In this document: in pieces, positions 33,500 through 40,800 of the stretch
Position numbering within the stretch: position 1 is the first letter of the stretch
Layout: each line of letters begins with the position of its first letter
Source: Clostridia bacterium
Lineage (GTDB): Bacteria; Bacillota; Clostridia; UBA1381
NCBI GenBank assembly: GCA_900756545.1
Contig: CAAEKO010000031.1
Span: 1 to 64,000 of the forward strand
Direction of reading: 5' to 3'
DNA length: 64,000 nt
Notes under the pieces: model-generated
Database searches by the model: none
What the model was told of the DNA's origin: nothing
What the model saw: only the letters and a program-made list of their open reading frames with translations
Translations under genes and position numbers: made by a program

Positions 33500-35440
33500 A
33501 TGAAGAAAACAATTGGCGTCCTTGCCCATGTCGATGCCGGAAAAACCACTTTTTCCGAACAACTGCTTTATCATACGGATACGATTCGTACTCCCGGCCG
33601 GGTGGACACACAGAATACGGTTATGGATACTGACCCCATAGAAAAACAGCGTGGGATCACGATTTTTTCCGGCTGTGCGCATTTTACTTATCTTGATTCT
33701 GAATATTGCCTAATTGACACACCGGGACATATAGATTTTTCCGCGGAAATGGAAAGAACCCTGAGTGTACTGGATTACGCCGTCGTGATTCTCAGTGCGG
33801 CAGAGGGCATTCAAAGCCATACGGAAACTGTCTGGCGGCTTCTTGCCCGGTATCATGTGCCGGTATTCTTTTTCATCAATAAGACGGATCGTACAGGCGC
33901 GGATCCCGCCGGGGTCATGAGCGCGCTCTGCCGGAAGTTTTCTGAGCATATCCTGGATTTTACCCAAGATATTATAGAACCCGTAGCCGAGCTGGACGAC
34001 AAACTATTGACCTTTTATCTGGACCAGGGCTATGAAGAAGTCCGGTGGCGTGCCGCGATATGCAGATTGATCAAGGAACGGAAATTGTTTCCCTGTTTTT
34101 TTGGCTCTGCTTTGCGGGATAAGGGGATCACAGAGTTTTTGTCAGCTTTAGATAAATATACGGCTACCTCTTTTGATACAGAGGCCCCATTTTCCGGAAT
34201 AACCTATGCCATTCGGCATGATATTCGGAATACCCGCATGACGTTTCTGAAAGTGACTTCTGGTATTTTACGGGTTAAAGATAAACTATCCTTTCTCTGT
34301 TCAGACGGAAAAATGATTTTAGAGTCTGTAGATGAGCTTCGCTTGTATACCGGCAATAAGTATATTTCTGTCCAAAGTGCGGCGGCCGGCAGTATCTGCG
34401 CAGTTACAGGCCTGCAAACATCTCGGCCTGGGCTTCCGTTGGGGCAAAGTAAAGCTGCCGCCGTACCAATGGAAAGCACACCCCCGCTGGCGGCGCAGGT
34501 CTTATTTGACAAGGATATTCCTGCCTGCACAGTGCTGGAGAAAATGCGCATTCTTGAGGACGAGGACCCGTTGCTAAATGTGACTTGGGATAAGGCCCTT
34601 TCCGAAATCCGCGTCCATATCATGGGAACTGTTCAGTTGGAGGTTTTGGAAGCTGTTTTTGTCCAACGGTTTGGTTTCCCTATACATTTCGGGGAATGTC
34701 AGGTTCTCTATCTGGAAACACCCGCCCGGGAAATTGTTGGATGCGGACATTTTGAACCGCTCCGGCATTATGCGGAGGTTCATTTGAAAATCACGCCACT
34801 TCCTGCCGGTAGCGGCATTCAATTTGAAAGCGCATGTACTACAGATATATTAGACAAAAATTATCAGAACCTGATCAGAACACATATTTTTGAAAAGAAG
34901 CATAAAGGTATATTAACCGGCTCACCGCTGACAGATGTGCGTTTTACTTTACTGACTGGCCGGGCACATTTGAAGCATACCAGCGGCGGGGATTTCCGGG
35001 AAGCGGTTTACCGTTCTGTCCGGCAAGGATTGTTCACCGCTGGCACAATGCTATTGGAACCGATTTATAACTATGAAATCACTGTACCAGCGGATAGTAT
35101 CGGCCACATCCTGTCTGATATCCAAAAAATGAGCGGAAGCTTCGGTGCACCGGAAAATGACGGAAATACAGCTACAGTCAGCGGTACGCTTCCTGTTTCA
35201 AAGGCCATGGCCTATGCTAAAACACTGTTATCCTTTACAAAGGGACTGGGCAGGATCAGCACTCGTCCCGGTGGATATGCGCCATGTCATAATTCTGCGG
35301 AGGTTATCGAAAAAATCGGCTACGACAGAAATGCCGATATTGAAAACACACCTGATTCCGTTTTTTGTTCTCATGGCAGTGGTTTCGTAGTGAAATGGGA
35401 TGAAGCGCCGGGATATATGCATTGTACTATTGAGGGATGA
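33500..35440 (+). CDS. TetM/EF-G-like translational GTPase
   Basis: 646 residues from ATG 33500 (GGAG six bases upstream). N-terminal MKKTIGVLAHVDAGKTTFSE has the HVDAGKTT G1 loop, RGITIF is switch I, DTPGHIDF is G3 and NKTD is G4. EF-G-like domains II-V follow. The whole resembles ribosomal-protection proteins of the TetM/TetW group and their chromosomal relatives in Clostridia. Tetracycline resistance cannot be claimed: the gene sits in a housekeeping-like operon with two small proteins, has no tet leader, and the domain IV tip loops cannot be compared by eye. Confidence 0.82.
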   Translation: MKKTIGVLAHVDAGKTTFSEQLLYHTDTIRTPGRVDTQNTVMDTDPIEKQRGITIFSGCAHFTYLDSEYCLIDTPGHIDFSAEMERTLSVLDYAVVILSAAEGIQSHTETVWRLLARYHVPVFFFINKTDRTGADPAGVMSALCRKFSEHILDFTQDIIEPVAELDDKLLTFYLDQGYEEVRWRAAICRLIKERKLFPCFFGSALRDKGITEFLSALDKYTATSFDTEAPFSGITYAIRHDIRNTRMTFLKVTSGILRVKDKLSFLCSDGKMILESVDELRLYTGNKYISVQSAAAGSICAVTGLQTSRPGLPLGQSKAAAVPMESTPPLAAQVLFDKDIPACTVLEKMRILEDEDPLLNVTWDKALSEIRVHIMGTVQLEVLEAVFVQRFGFPIHFGECQVLYLETPAREIVGCGHFEPLRHYAEVHLKITPLPAGSGIQFESACTTDILDKNYQNLIRTHIFEKKHKGILTGSPLTDVRFTLLTGRAHLKHTSGGDFREAVYRSVRQGLFTAGTMLLEPIYNYEITVPADSIGHILSDIQKMSGSFGAPENDGNTATVSGTLPVSKAMAYAKTLLSFTKGLGRISTRPGGYAPCHNSAEVIEKIGYDRNADIENTPDSVFCSHGSGFVVKWDEAPGYMHCTIEG

Positions 35441-35442
35441 TT

Positions 35443-35622
35443 ATGAGAAAAGTAAATTGCGAAGATTGTATAAATCATGTATATGATGAAGACTACAAAT
35501 ATTATGTATGCCAGATGAATCTGGATGAGGACGAAATGCTGCATTTTTTACAGGGAAACTTCTCACGCTGTCCATATTACCGCAGCGGGGATGATTATAC
35601 CATAGTCCGCAAACAAATTTAA
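35443..35622 (+). CDS. DUF6472-like Cys-rich small protein (59 residues)
   Basis: MRKVNCEDCINHVYDEDYKY, then YVCQMNLDEDEMLHFLQGNF and SRCPYYRSGDDYTIVRKQI. Cys at C6, C9, C23 and C42 form a likely metal site. I chose ATG 35443 because GAGGG lies ahead of it; ATG 35437, two codons earlier, overlaps the GTPase stop and is possible. Such proteins are widespread in Clostridia with no known function. It is the last gene of the GTPase operon. Confidence 0.75.
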   Translation: MRKVNCEDCINHVYDEDYKYYVCQMNLDEDEMLHFLQGNFSRCPYYRSGDDYTIVRKQI

Positions 35623-35645
35623 GCCGCATATTTTCCTCTTTTTAA

Positions 35646-35674
35646 TTGACAATTTGTAAGTTTTGTGTTAAAAT
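35646..35674 (+). promoter_or_regulatory. Strong promoter of the putative non-coding RNA
   Basis: TTGACA (35646-35651), 17-base spacer, TAAAAT (35669-35674). No open reading frame follows within 300 bases. Confidence 0.65.
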
Positions 35675-35680
35675 GTTTGC

Positions 35681-35955
35681 GTTGTCAATGAGAACCTAAT
35701 GCTTCTATTACATGAAAATTTAATATCAGTTTTTAGCAGTTACTAAAGGTGTTTCCTAAAGATCTGTAACCTTTGGATAGCTGTTAAACATATAAGAGAA
35801 GTAAAGCGGTCATTACAGGGCACACTCGAAATCATTTGAAAATAATTTATCTAAATATGGCCTAAACCCTTGATTTACCTGGGTTCTCAAAAAATTTAAT
35901 ATTATCGTTTTTAACAGTTCCCCAAAGAAAGTTCCCAAAAACTTTCTTGGTTTTT
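35681..35955 (+). ncRNA. Candidate structured RNA upstream of tRNA-Ser (6S-RNA-like layout)
   Basis: Starts about seven bases after the promoter and ends at an intrinsic terminator. No coding frame is visible. TGAGAACC (35689-35696) can pair with GGTTCTCA (35882-35889), closing a domain of about 200 nucleotides. An inner stem forms between the AGCAGTTACTAAAGG region (about 35738) and CCTTTGGATAGCTGTT (about 35772). Terminal pairing plus a long open middle at about 200 nt is the layout of 6S RNA, but I cannot confirm the sequence consensus; another structured RNA is possible. Confidence 0.45.
35922..35955 (+). terminator. Intrinsic terminator of the putative RNA
   Basis: CCAAAGAAAGTT pairs with AACTTTCTTGG (one bulge), then T5; 21 bases ahead of the tRNA. 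Confidence 0.75.
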
Positions 35956-35976
35956 CCGGGCTGTTAGTATATATGA

Positions 35977-36067
35977 GGAGAGTTGTCCGAGAGGTCGAAG
36001 GTGCGAAACTCGAAATTTCGTGTCGGTGATGAGCCGACCTAGGGTTCGAATCCCTAACTCTCCGCCA
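35977..36067 (+). tRNA. tRNA-Ser (anticodon CGA), CCA encoded
   Basis: Acceptor GGAGAGT (35977-35983) pairs with ACTCTCC (36057-36063), discriminator G, then CCA. Anticodon stem CGAAA/TTTCG with loop CTCGAAA and anticodon CGA at 36011-36013. A long variable arm (TGTCGGTGATGAGCCGACC region) marks a class II tRNA, and the T-loop GGTTCGAATCC is canonical. It lies at the left border of the accessory region, a usual integration target. Confidence 0.96.
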
Positions 36068-36071
36068 AGCT

Positions 36072-36114
36072 GTCGGAGCAAAGTGAACTTTGGACAGTCC
36101 TTGATAAAACCGTA
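36072..36114 (+). repeat. Recombination-site-like sequence, left copy
   Basis: Directly after the tRNA CCA: GTCGGAGCAAAG (36072-36083), then an inverted repeat CAAAGT-GA-ACTTTG (36079-36092), then TAAAACCGTA (36105-36114). Both outer blocks recur in opposite orientation at 43155-43187. Possibly an attachment-site relic. Confidence 0.45.
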
Positions 36115-36151
36115 AGGTGAAACAGACTGTTAAAGCGGATTGCTCAAAAAG

Positions 36152-36187
36152 ATAAGCATACTACTTTTGATTAAGTGGTATGCTTAT
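36152..36187 (+). terminator. Strong hairpin after tRNA-Ser
   Basis: ATAAGCATACTACTT, loop TTGATT, AAGTGGTATGCTTAT (one G-T pair), then TTTCTTT. Probably the tRNA transcript terminator, or the edge of the inserted element. Confidence 0.65.
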
Positions 36188-36202
36188 TTCTTTACCAATA
36201 GG

Positions 36203-36289
36203 ATTGAGCATTTAGAGCGTTTTTAGTCCTTATTTTATGCGGATTTCAGAGCGCAAAACTTACAAAGTAATGAAAATATATTAAAAGTC
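36203..36289 (+). repeat. Direct repeat A (about 87 bp)
   Basis: Starts ATTGAGCATTTAGAGCGTTT and matches 37537-37623 over its length with scattered substitutions, including the identical core CCTTATTTTATGCGG. Non-coding; see repeat B. Confidence 0.75.
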
Positions 36290-36373
36290 AATTTTCCCTT
36301 GACATGCCAATCACTTTTTTGAGTAGAATAACGCATTTATTTCTGCCCATTTTTTATCTCTCTTTATAAATAA

Positions 36374-36403
36374 TAAGAGGATGGAACTGCCAACATCCTC
36401 TAT
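36374..36403 (-). terminator. Hairpin downstream of the 40-residue gene
   Basis: AGAGGATG (36376-36383) pairs with CATCCTCT (36394-36401). On the minus strand A/T-rich sequence follows, with only a weak T-run. Confidence 0.5.
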
Positions 36404-36413
36404 AATCAAGACT

Positions 36414-36536
36414 TTATTTTACACGAATACGGAAAGCTTTTAACCCGTATTGCTTAGCATAAATACGAGTTCCATCTTTACGAGTAATATATGCTGTAAA
36501 GATATACTTTTCAGAAGAATCCTTAGAACTTTTCAA
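36414..36536 (-). CDS. Conserved-looking 40-residue protein
   Basis: MKSSKDSSEKYIFTAYITRK, then DGTRIYAKQYGLKAFRIRVK. The start is TTG at 36536, preceded by AAAGGAGGG. The core YIFTAYITxKDGxxIYAxxYGLKAFRI looks like a small beta-sheet protein that I associate with mobile elements of Firmicutes, without a known function. The near-perfect ribosome-binding site and downstream hairpin support expression. Confidence 0.6.
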   Translation of the reverse strand: MKSSKDSSEKYIFTAYITRKDGTRIYAKQYGLKAFRIRVK

Positions 36537-36739
36537 TGCAAGTCCCTCCTTTTTCAAAGGATTTTTTAAAAACGAATTTGAAAATCAATTGAAAAAAGTT
36601 TTTGCATATGTTATACTAAATAGATAAGAGATTAAGTATTGGCAGTTCTATGCAAATACTTTTTTCGTGTCAGAGTGTATTCAAGCGCCAACTTGAGTAC
36701 ACTCTTTTTATGTCAAACAGCATAGCTGTGTGGCATCAA

Positions 36740-37123
36740 CTATCCTAATTTTTTTGCTGTTTTCAAATCAAACGTCATAGCATTTTCTTCTTTTATCAAG
36801 CAGCCGTCAATCCGAAAAGCATCTTTAGATAAATCCCATCCGGTTATATCTTGCAATGTATTTAATAAATCCTTTGCATTCCAACGGACAGACAAAATTT
36901 TTTTTGCGTTTTCTTTGTAGAATGATGTACTATTTGGCGTCGCTTCTGTGCATTTTTTTAATGCAATTATTTGTTCGTTAGAGTTTATCAAAAGGACAAC
37001 ATATTCAGGATAACCCAATTTCATAATTACAGCCTTGTTAAAAGTTACCCCATTTTTTGTCACTGAAACATACGGAACGCCTTCATCAAAGTTGAAAACT
37101 TGAAAATCATCAAACATCGACAT
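36740..37123 (-). CDS. Hypothetical protein of the mobile segment
   Basis: 127 residues from ATG 37123 (AAAGGAG nine bases ahead; the ATG at 37132 overlaps that site). Sequence begins MSMFDDFQVFNFDEGVPYVS, with VTKNGVTFNKAVIMKLGYPE and a basic end (DLKTAKKLG). The V-T-x-x-G-V-x-F-x-K pattern recalls a small family of element-borne proteins that bind DNA or single-stranded DNA, but I do not recognise it firmly. It lies between the direct repeats A and B. Confidence 0.55.
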   Translation of the reverse strand: MSMFDDFQVFNFDEGVPYVSVTKNGVTFNKAVIMKLGYPEYVVLLINSNEQIIALKKCTEATPNSTSFYKENAKKILSVRWNAKDLLNTLQDITGWDLSKDAFRIDGCLIKEENAMTFDLKTAKKLG

Positions 37124-37132
37124 CCAGTTCAT

Positions 37133-37660
37133 CTCCTTTGCGATTTAATCTTCGAATATATTATAGCATTACTTCGTGAAAAATTCAAGCTGTTTGCGTT
37201 TTTTAAGTTTATTTTCTTTTGTGCGTTTTGCGTTCTATTATTTCGGTTTCGTTATTTTTTTGTTCGCCCTGGCGTGTCTTGTCATATTCTTAGAAAATTA
37301 AAATCATATTTCTGGTTTTTGCAAAAAATATGTATAGATAAAAGAATAATCATCAATAATAGGTTAATTTTATATATTGCAAAACAGTAGGCCAAAATCT
37401 GTTGCCTTTGTATTTCAAGAATTAAACATCAGTATTTGTTCTCAATAACCTTTTTTCTTACAGTAATTTTTCTTTATGCATACAAAATGACATTTTTAAT
37501 TCCACATAAAGCAATAAAGTCATGCAACCATAATACATTGAGCATTTAGAGCAATTTTAACCCTTATTTTATGCGGCTTTCAGAGGTCAAAACAGCCAAA
37601 ATAATGATAGTATATTAAACCCCTCAAAAATGCACTTCTAACCGTCCCTCAAAACAGAAA
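37133..37660. other. AT-rich stretch without a convincing gene
   Basis: The plus frame 37100-37390 is very rich in Phe, Leu and Lys, has no ribosome-binding site and opposes the upstream gene's leader, so I do not call it. Repeat B lies at its right end. Nothing else is recognised. Confidence 0.5.
37537..37623 (+). repeat. Direct repeat B (about 87 bp)
   Basis: Starts ATTGAGCATTTAGAGCAATT and shares CCTTATTTTATGCGG and the TAATGA...TATATTAAA end with repeat A, 1,334 bases away. The two copies bracket the 40-residue gene and the hypothetical protein. Confidence 0.75.
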
Positions 37661-37661
37661 A

Positions 37662-37686
37662 AGAGCAGGCGATTTTTGCCTGCTCT
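37662..37686 (-). terminator. Intrinsic terminator of the HTH/sigma genes
   Basis: Minus strand AGAGCAGGC, 7-base loop, GCCTGCTCT followed by T5; just downstream of the HTH gene stop. Confidence 0.85.
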
Positions 37687-37694
37687 CAATCTGT

Positions 37695-37898
37695 TTATCT
37701 GCCAATATCAAATTTTAATACCGCTTTCATTAGCCTTGCTTTGATTTCCTCTGCATATACATAATTGACAACACCATTGTATTTTGCAAAAAACATAATG
37801 TATGTGTTGTAATGTGCCAATAGTTTTTGCATAGCGTCGGAGTCGCCGGCGTTCGCATTTTTGATTGTTTCAAAGTCGGGCGGGATATACTTATTCAT
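37695..37898 (-). CDS. Helix-turn-helix protein of ICE/Tn type
   Basis: 67 residues from ATG 37898, overlapping the sigma-like gene stop by eight bases (AATGAATAA). MNKYIPPDFETIKNANAGDS, then DAMQKLLAHYNTYIMFFAKY, is the helical domain of small proteins that accompany a sigma-like factor in Tn916-type elements. Probably co-folds with or assists the sigma-like factor in controlling element transcription. Role inferred from family and context. Confidence 0.72.
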   Translation of the reverse strand: MNKYIPPDFETIKNANAGDSDAMQKLLAHYNTYIMFFAKYNGVVNYVYAEEIKARLMKAVLKFDIGR

Positions 37899-38319
37899 TT
37901 TCGCCGCCCTCCATAATCTCACGCAACTTTCTTAATGCTCGGATATGAATATAGCTGATATTCTGATGTGGCTTTCCACGCATTTTTGCAATTTCCGTAA
38001 GATTGAAATTTGCGAAGTAATACATCAAAATTACATCACGCTTTTTCCTTGGTAACTGCAATAATGCGTTTCCCAACTTGTAATCATTGACAGAAAACTT
38101 ATATCCAAAGGCTTCAAAGTGATATTGTAAAATCGGGTATGTATCACATTCGCCACACTCTGAAAAATAATTGTTCGGTATGTCCTCAAAAGAAACATTG
38201 CGTTCTGCATATTTACTATTTTCCTGATAAAGACTAATTGCTTGATACCGTATTGTCTTTTTACAGTAGTAATCAAAACAATGTCTAATATGTTCTTTTT
38301 GCTCGTCTGTGTATTCCAT
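37891..38319 (-). CDS. Sigma-70-family-like factor (element-borne)
   Basis: 142 residues from ATG 38319 (GGAGG seven bases upstream). The C-terminal half has a region 4 helix-turn-helix: LLQLPRKKRDVILMYYFANF followed by NLTEIAKMRGKPHQNISYIH. A canonical region 2 is not evident, as in the Tn916 Orf7-type regulators. It is coupled to the small HTH gene and preceded by a long hairpin that abuts its Shine-Dalgarno sequence. Confidence 0.78.
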   Translation of the reverse strand: MEYTDEQKEHIRHCFDYYCKKTIRYQAISLYQENSKYAERNVSFEDIPNNYFSECGECDTYPILQYHFEAFGYKFSVNDYKLGNALLQLPRKKRDVILMYYFANFNLTEIAKMRGKPHQNISYIHIRALRKLREIMEGGENE

Positions 38320-38329
38320 TGTCATTCCT

Positions 38330-38365
38330 CCAGAATTGATTTTATTTTTTCAAAATCAATTCTGG
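38330..38365 (-). promoter_or_regulatory. 14-bp-stem hairpin abutting the sigma-like gene's ribosome-binding site
   Basis: CCAGAATTGATTTT and AAAATCAATTCTGG are perfect inverted copies around an 8-base loop. In the minus-strand mRNA the 3' arm ends in CUGG and runs straight into the AGGAAUG of the Shine-Dalgarno region, sharing two bases with it. Confidence 0.6.
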
Positions 38366-38397
38366 ATGGCGGAAAACGGCAACAGGGCAAAAGAAAA

Positions 38398-38434
38398 AGC
38401 CGATAGTTTGCTATGCTTTTGCAAATTATCGGCT
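38398..38434 (-). terminator. Intrinsic terminator of blaI-blaR1
   Basis: Minus strand AGCCGATA-A-TTTGC, 9-base loop, GCAAA-C-TATCGGCT, then TTTTTC. One mismatch inside a 14-base stem. Confidence 0.85.
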
Positions 38435-38456
38435 CTGTGTTTTTTATATTTTAATT

Positions 38457-40346
38457 TTACAGTCCTGTTGCAAATTCATCTATCAAGTATCTGCCGTCAG
38501 GCTGTCTTTGTAGTATTACATAAAATGACGTTGAGGTATCTCTCGGGTCAAACACCGATTGTTCATGCGGCGTCATATTGACGGTTACAAAAACATTAAA
38601 ATCGTTCGATGACTTTGCATATTCAAGTGGGTCAATATTCATACTCTGAATATTTGCTTTTGTCATGCCGAAACAGTATCCATCACCGAAGAATGAGCTT
38701 TGGCATTTCTCGGTACAGTAATTTTTCATCAGCGTGAAGTTGCCCTCTGAAAAGGCTTCAAAGAAACCAACCACTGTATGTTCAGGATTTTTTAAGTCAT
38801 CGCTCTTAAAAATAACCTCGTTGTTCTCATCTACTATTATTGTTCCAAATGTTAGATTATTCTTACTCGTATCAATCAAATTTCCGTTTTTGTCATAAAT
38901 ATGGTAAGGTAACTCAACCAGTTTTTTGTCTGCATCTCGTCTGTTCGTAAATCCGTAGAGCATATAATTCATATCCTCTATGGTAACGTATGTTGTTGAA
39001 TGTAACAAAAGTGGTGTTCCTCTTAAACCGATAGAAATCACAACACCATTAGTATCGAAAGAAACATTTTCAAACTCTTTAAAATTAATATGTTTTACTT
39101 TCATATAATTTTCGCCGATTTTGAATTGATACGCTCCCGATTCGCCTTGATAATACGCTGCTACTACATTTATTGTTCCGTCATTCCATTTTATATCCGT
39201 AAGGCCTTCCTCTTCTGAAATAGCTTTTTCAAATATTTCCCTCAGCGGAACATACACCTCGCCGTTTTCGATAAACGGCTTATTTGCAAGCTCAATTTTC
39301 TCGCCGTTGTTTGTAATTTCAATCGTATAATCGTCTGTTGCAAGGTTGGATAATACTCCGCTTGCAAATACTGTTGTAGAGAGCATAACCACCGCTACAA
39401 GTGCGGATATTACCGACATAATTTTACTTGTCTTTTTCTTATTCCTAATCATAGTAAACCTCCTTCTAAGCGTCTTTTTACTGCTTGCCATTTGCGTGGT
39501 AAGCGGAATTTGTTTTGTTTTTCCCATAGGCAGCAGGGCAAGAACCGTATTGATATAGCTCATTTTCTCGCTTTTGTTCATATTTTGCGTAACCGCCATA
39601 TCGCATGAGATTTCGCATTCGGTATTTACCTGCTTTGCCACATACCATATCACAGGATTGAACCAATGCAGACATTTCACAAGCGATACAAACCACTTAT
39701 ACAAAATATCGTGCCGCTTAAAATGTGTCATTTCGTGGCGGAGTATATTATTTAACTGTTCCTCCGTAAGTTCTCTGTCAGGTAAAACAAGCGTTGGTCT
39801 GAATATTCCTGTCATAAACGGCGAGGACGTGTTTGCCCATACCCGAACCGCAACCCTTTTATCCGTAAAATTCATCAGTTCGGGGCAGGAAACAATGGCG
39901 GAATTTTTACGCATTTTTATTATCAGCCTTATATAGCCGATTAGATTGATAAGTAAAAGTATTGCCGCGCCTACAAGCCATAATAACGCTAAAATGTTTA
40001 ATCTGTTGTCAATGATTTTTTGAACAAAAGCCGTCCCCGATTTCAGCATATTCGGCTTTTCCTGCGCTGACGGCACAGCATTGTCTGCGTTGGCTGCCGC
40101 CGTTGTTTGCTCTGTCTGCTCGGTTTGTACCGTCTGCGTTGCTGTAATGGGCGGTATCTCTGTCTTTTGCGGCAGAGTAAAACGCACGGGCAAAATCATT
40201 GCTGCCAAAACCGCAAGCCATATGTAATAATGCCAAGAATAGCCGAAAACCTTTTTTGTAATCGGTTTAGAAAGCGCAATAACCGCCGCAAGGCACGAGC
40301 CGGCAAGTGAGGTAATAAGCAATGCCTTAAATATTTCACTAAGCAT
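38457..40346 (-). CDS. BlaR1/MecR1-like M56 sensor protease with a stalk-type extracellular region
   Basis: 629 residues. Four N-terminal membrane helices (about 4-25, 35-55, 117-138, 310-330) surround the M56 zinc protease with HEMTH (RHEMTHFKRHDILYKW) and a downstream ECEISCD block holding the third ligand. In BlaR1/MecR1 a C-terminal penicillin-binding domain senses the drug; here residues 340-470 look instead like a copper amine oxidase N-terminal (stalk-type) domain (NKPFIENGEVYVPLREIFEK), and residues about 530-629 like a DUF4829-type domain. Ligand unknown. It follows blaI by three bases; upon signal it should cleave BlaI. Confidence 0.88.
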   Translation of the reverse strand: MLSEIFKALLITSLAGSCLAAVIALSKPITKKVFGYSWHYYIWLAVLAAMILPVRFTLPQKTEIPPITATQTVQTEQTEQTTAAANADNAVPSAQEKPNMLKSGTAFVQKIIDNRLNILALLWLVGAAILLLINLIGYIRLIIKMRKNSAIVSCPELMNFTDKRVAVRVWANTSSPFMTGIFRPTLVLPDRELTEEQLNNILRHEMTHFKRHDILYKWFVSLVKCLHWFNPVIWYVAKQVNTECEISCDMAVTQNMNKSEKMSYINTVLALLPMGKTKQIPLTTQMASSKKTLRRRFTMIRNKKKTSKIMSVISALVAVVMLSTTVFASGVLSNLATDDYTIEITNNGEKIELANKPFIENGEVYVPLREIFEKAISEEEGLTDIKWNDGTINVVAAYYQGESGAYQFKIGENYMKVKHINFKEFENVSFDTNGVVISIGLRGTPLLLHSTTYVTIEDMNYMLYGFTNRRDADKKLVELPYHIYDKNGNLIDTSKNNLTFGTIIVDENNEVIFKSDDLKNPEHTVVGFFEAFSEGNFTLMKNYCTEKCQSSFFGDGYCFGMTKANIQSMNIDPLEYAKSSNDFNVFVTVNMTPHEQSVFDPRDTSTSFYVILQRQPDGRYLIDEFATGL

Positions 40347-40349
40347 AGT

Positions 40350-40721
40350 TTAGTCCTCCTTGTCCTCGAATATCGCCCTCAATTCCTTAATGTCTTTATC
40401 CGAAAAGGCTTCCTCCTCAAACAATGACGCAACCAAATTTTGCGCCGAACCGTCAAACAAATTCTTGATAAGGCTTTTTACCTGCGATTTTTTATATTCC
40501 TTTGCGGTAAGTATAGGAGTATAATACCACGCTTTGCCCCGCCTTTCGGCTGATAATGCTCCCTTTTCAACAAGCCTTGCAAGAAATGTTGCAATAGTAG
40601 TACGCTTCCACCCCTTTTCCTCAACCGCTTTTCCTATCGCCGTTGAGCCGATAGGCTCATTCGCTTTCCACACAACTTTCATTATTTCAAGCTCCGCTTC
40701 ACCTATGTTTATATTTGTCAT
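40350..40721 (-). CDS. blaI: BlaI/MecI/CopY-family repressor
   Basis: 123 residues from ATG 40721 (GGAGG eight bases upstream). Winged HTH: IGEAELEIMKVVWKANEPIG, GWKRTTIATFLARLVEKGAL, and the C-terminal dimerisation helices (LVASLFEEEAFSDKDIKELR). Family members bind a dyad at their own promoter and are inactivated by cleavage by the partner BlaR1 protease encoded next. The matching dyad lies between the -35 and -10 boxes upstream. Confidence 0.93.
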   Translation of the reverse strand: MTNINIGEAELEIMKVVWKANEPIGSTAIGKAVEEKGWKRTTIATFLARLVEKGALSAERRGKAWYYTPILTAKEYKKSQVKSLIKNLFDGSAQNLVASLFEEEAFSDKDIKELRAIFEDKED

Positions 40722-40762
40722 AAGGCATACCTCCAAAATATTCTACTGTTGTCGACATATAT

Positions 40763-40791
40763 AGTCTACCACATTAGACATACCTTGTCAA
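40763..40791 (-). promoter_or_regulatory. blaI promoter with BlaI-type operator
   Basis: Minus strand TTGACA (40791-40786), 17-base spacer, TAGACT (40768-40763). The dyad GTCTA-N6-TAGAC occupies 40764-40779, covering the -10 box, where a BlaI dimer would repress. Confidence 0.75.
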
Positions 40792-40800
40792 GCCCTTTTT

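Noticed and set aside
33500..35440. Acquired tetracycline resistance gene
   Set aside because: Only family-level similarity can be seen; context, small operon partners and lack of a tet leader argue for a chromosomal translation factor.
35977..36067. Second copy of the tRNA 3' end as an attR site
   Set aside because: I looked for TTCGAATCCCTAACTCTCC elsewhere in the accessory region and saw none, so a classical tRNA-flanked island with both ends inside the window is not supported.
36152..36187. Start of a CRISPR array or repeat cluster near tRNA-Ser
   Set aside because: Only two diverged 87-bp repeats and single hairpins exist; no regularly spaced repeats and no cas genes anywhere in the window.
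37100..37390. Plus-strand 96-codon hydrophobic ORF
   Set aside because: Starts inside the opposite gene, no ribosome-binding site, composition typical of AT-rich non-coding DNA.
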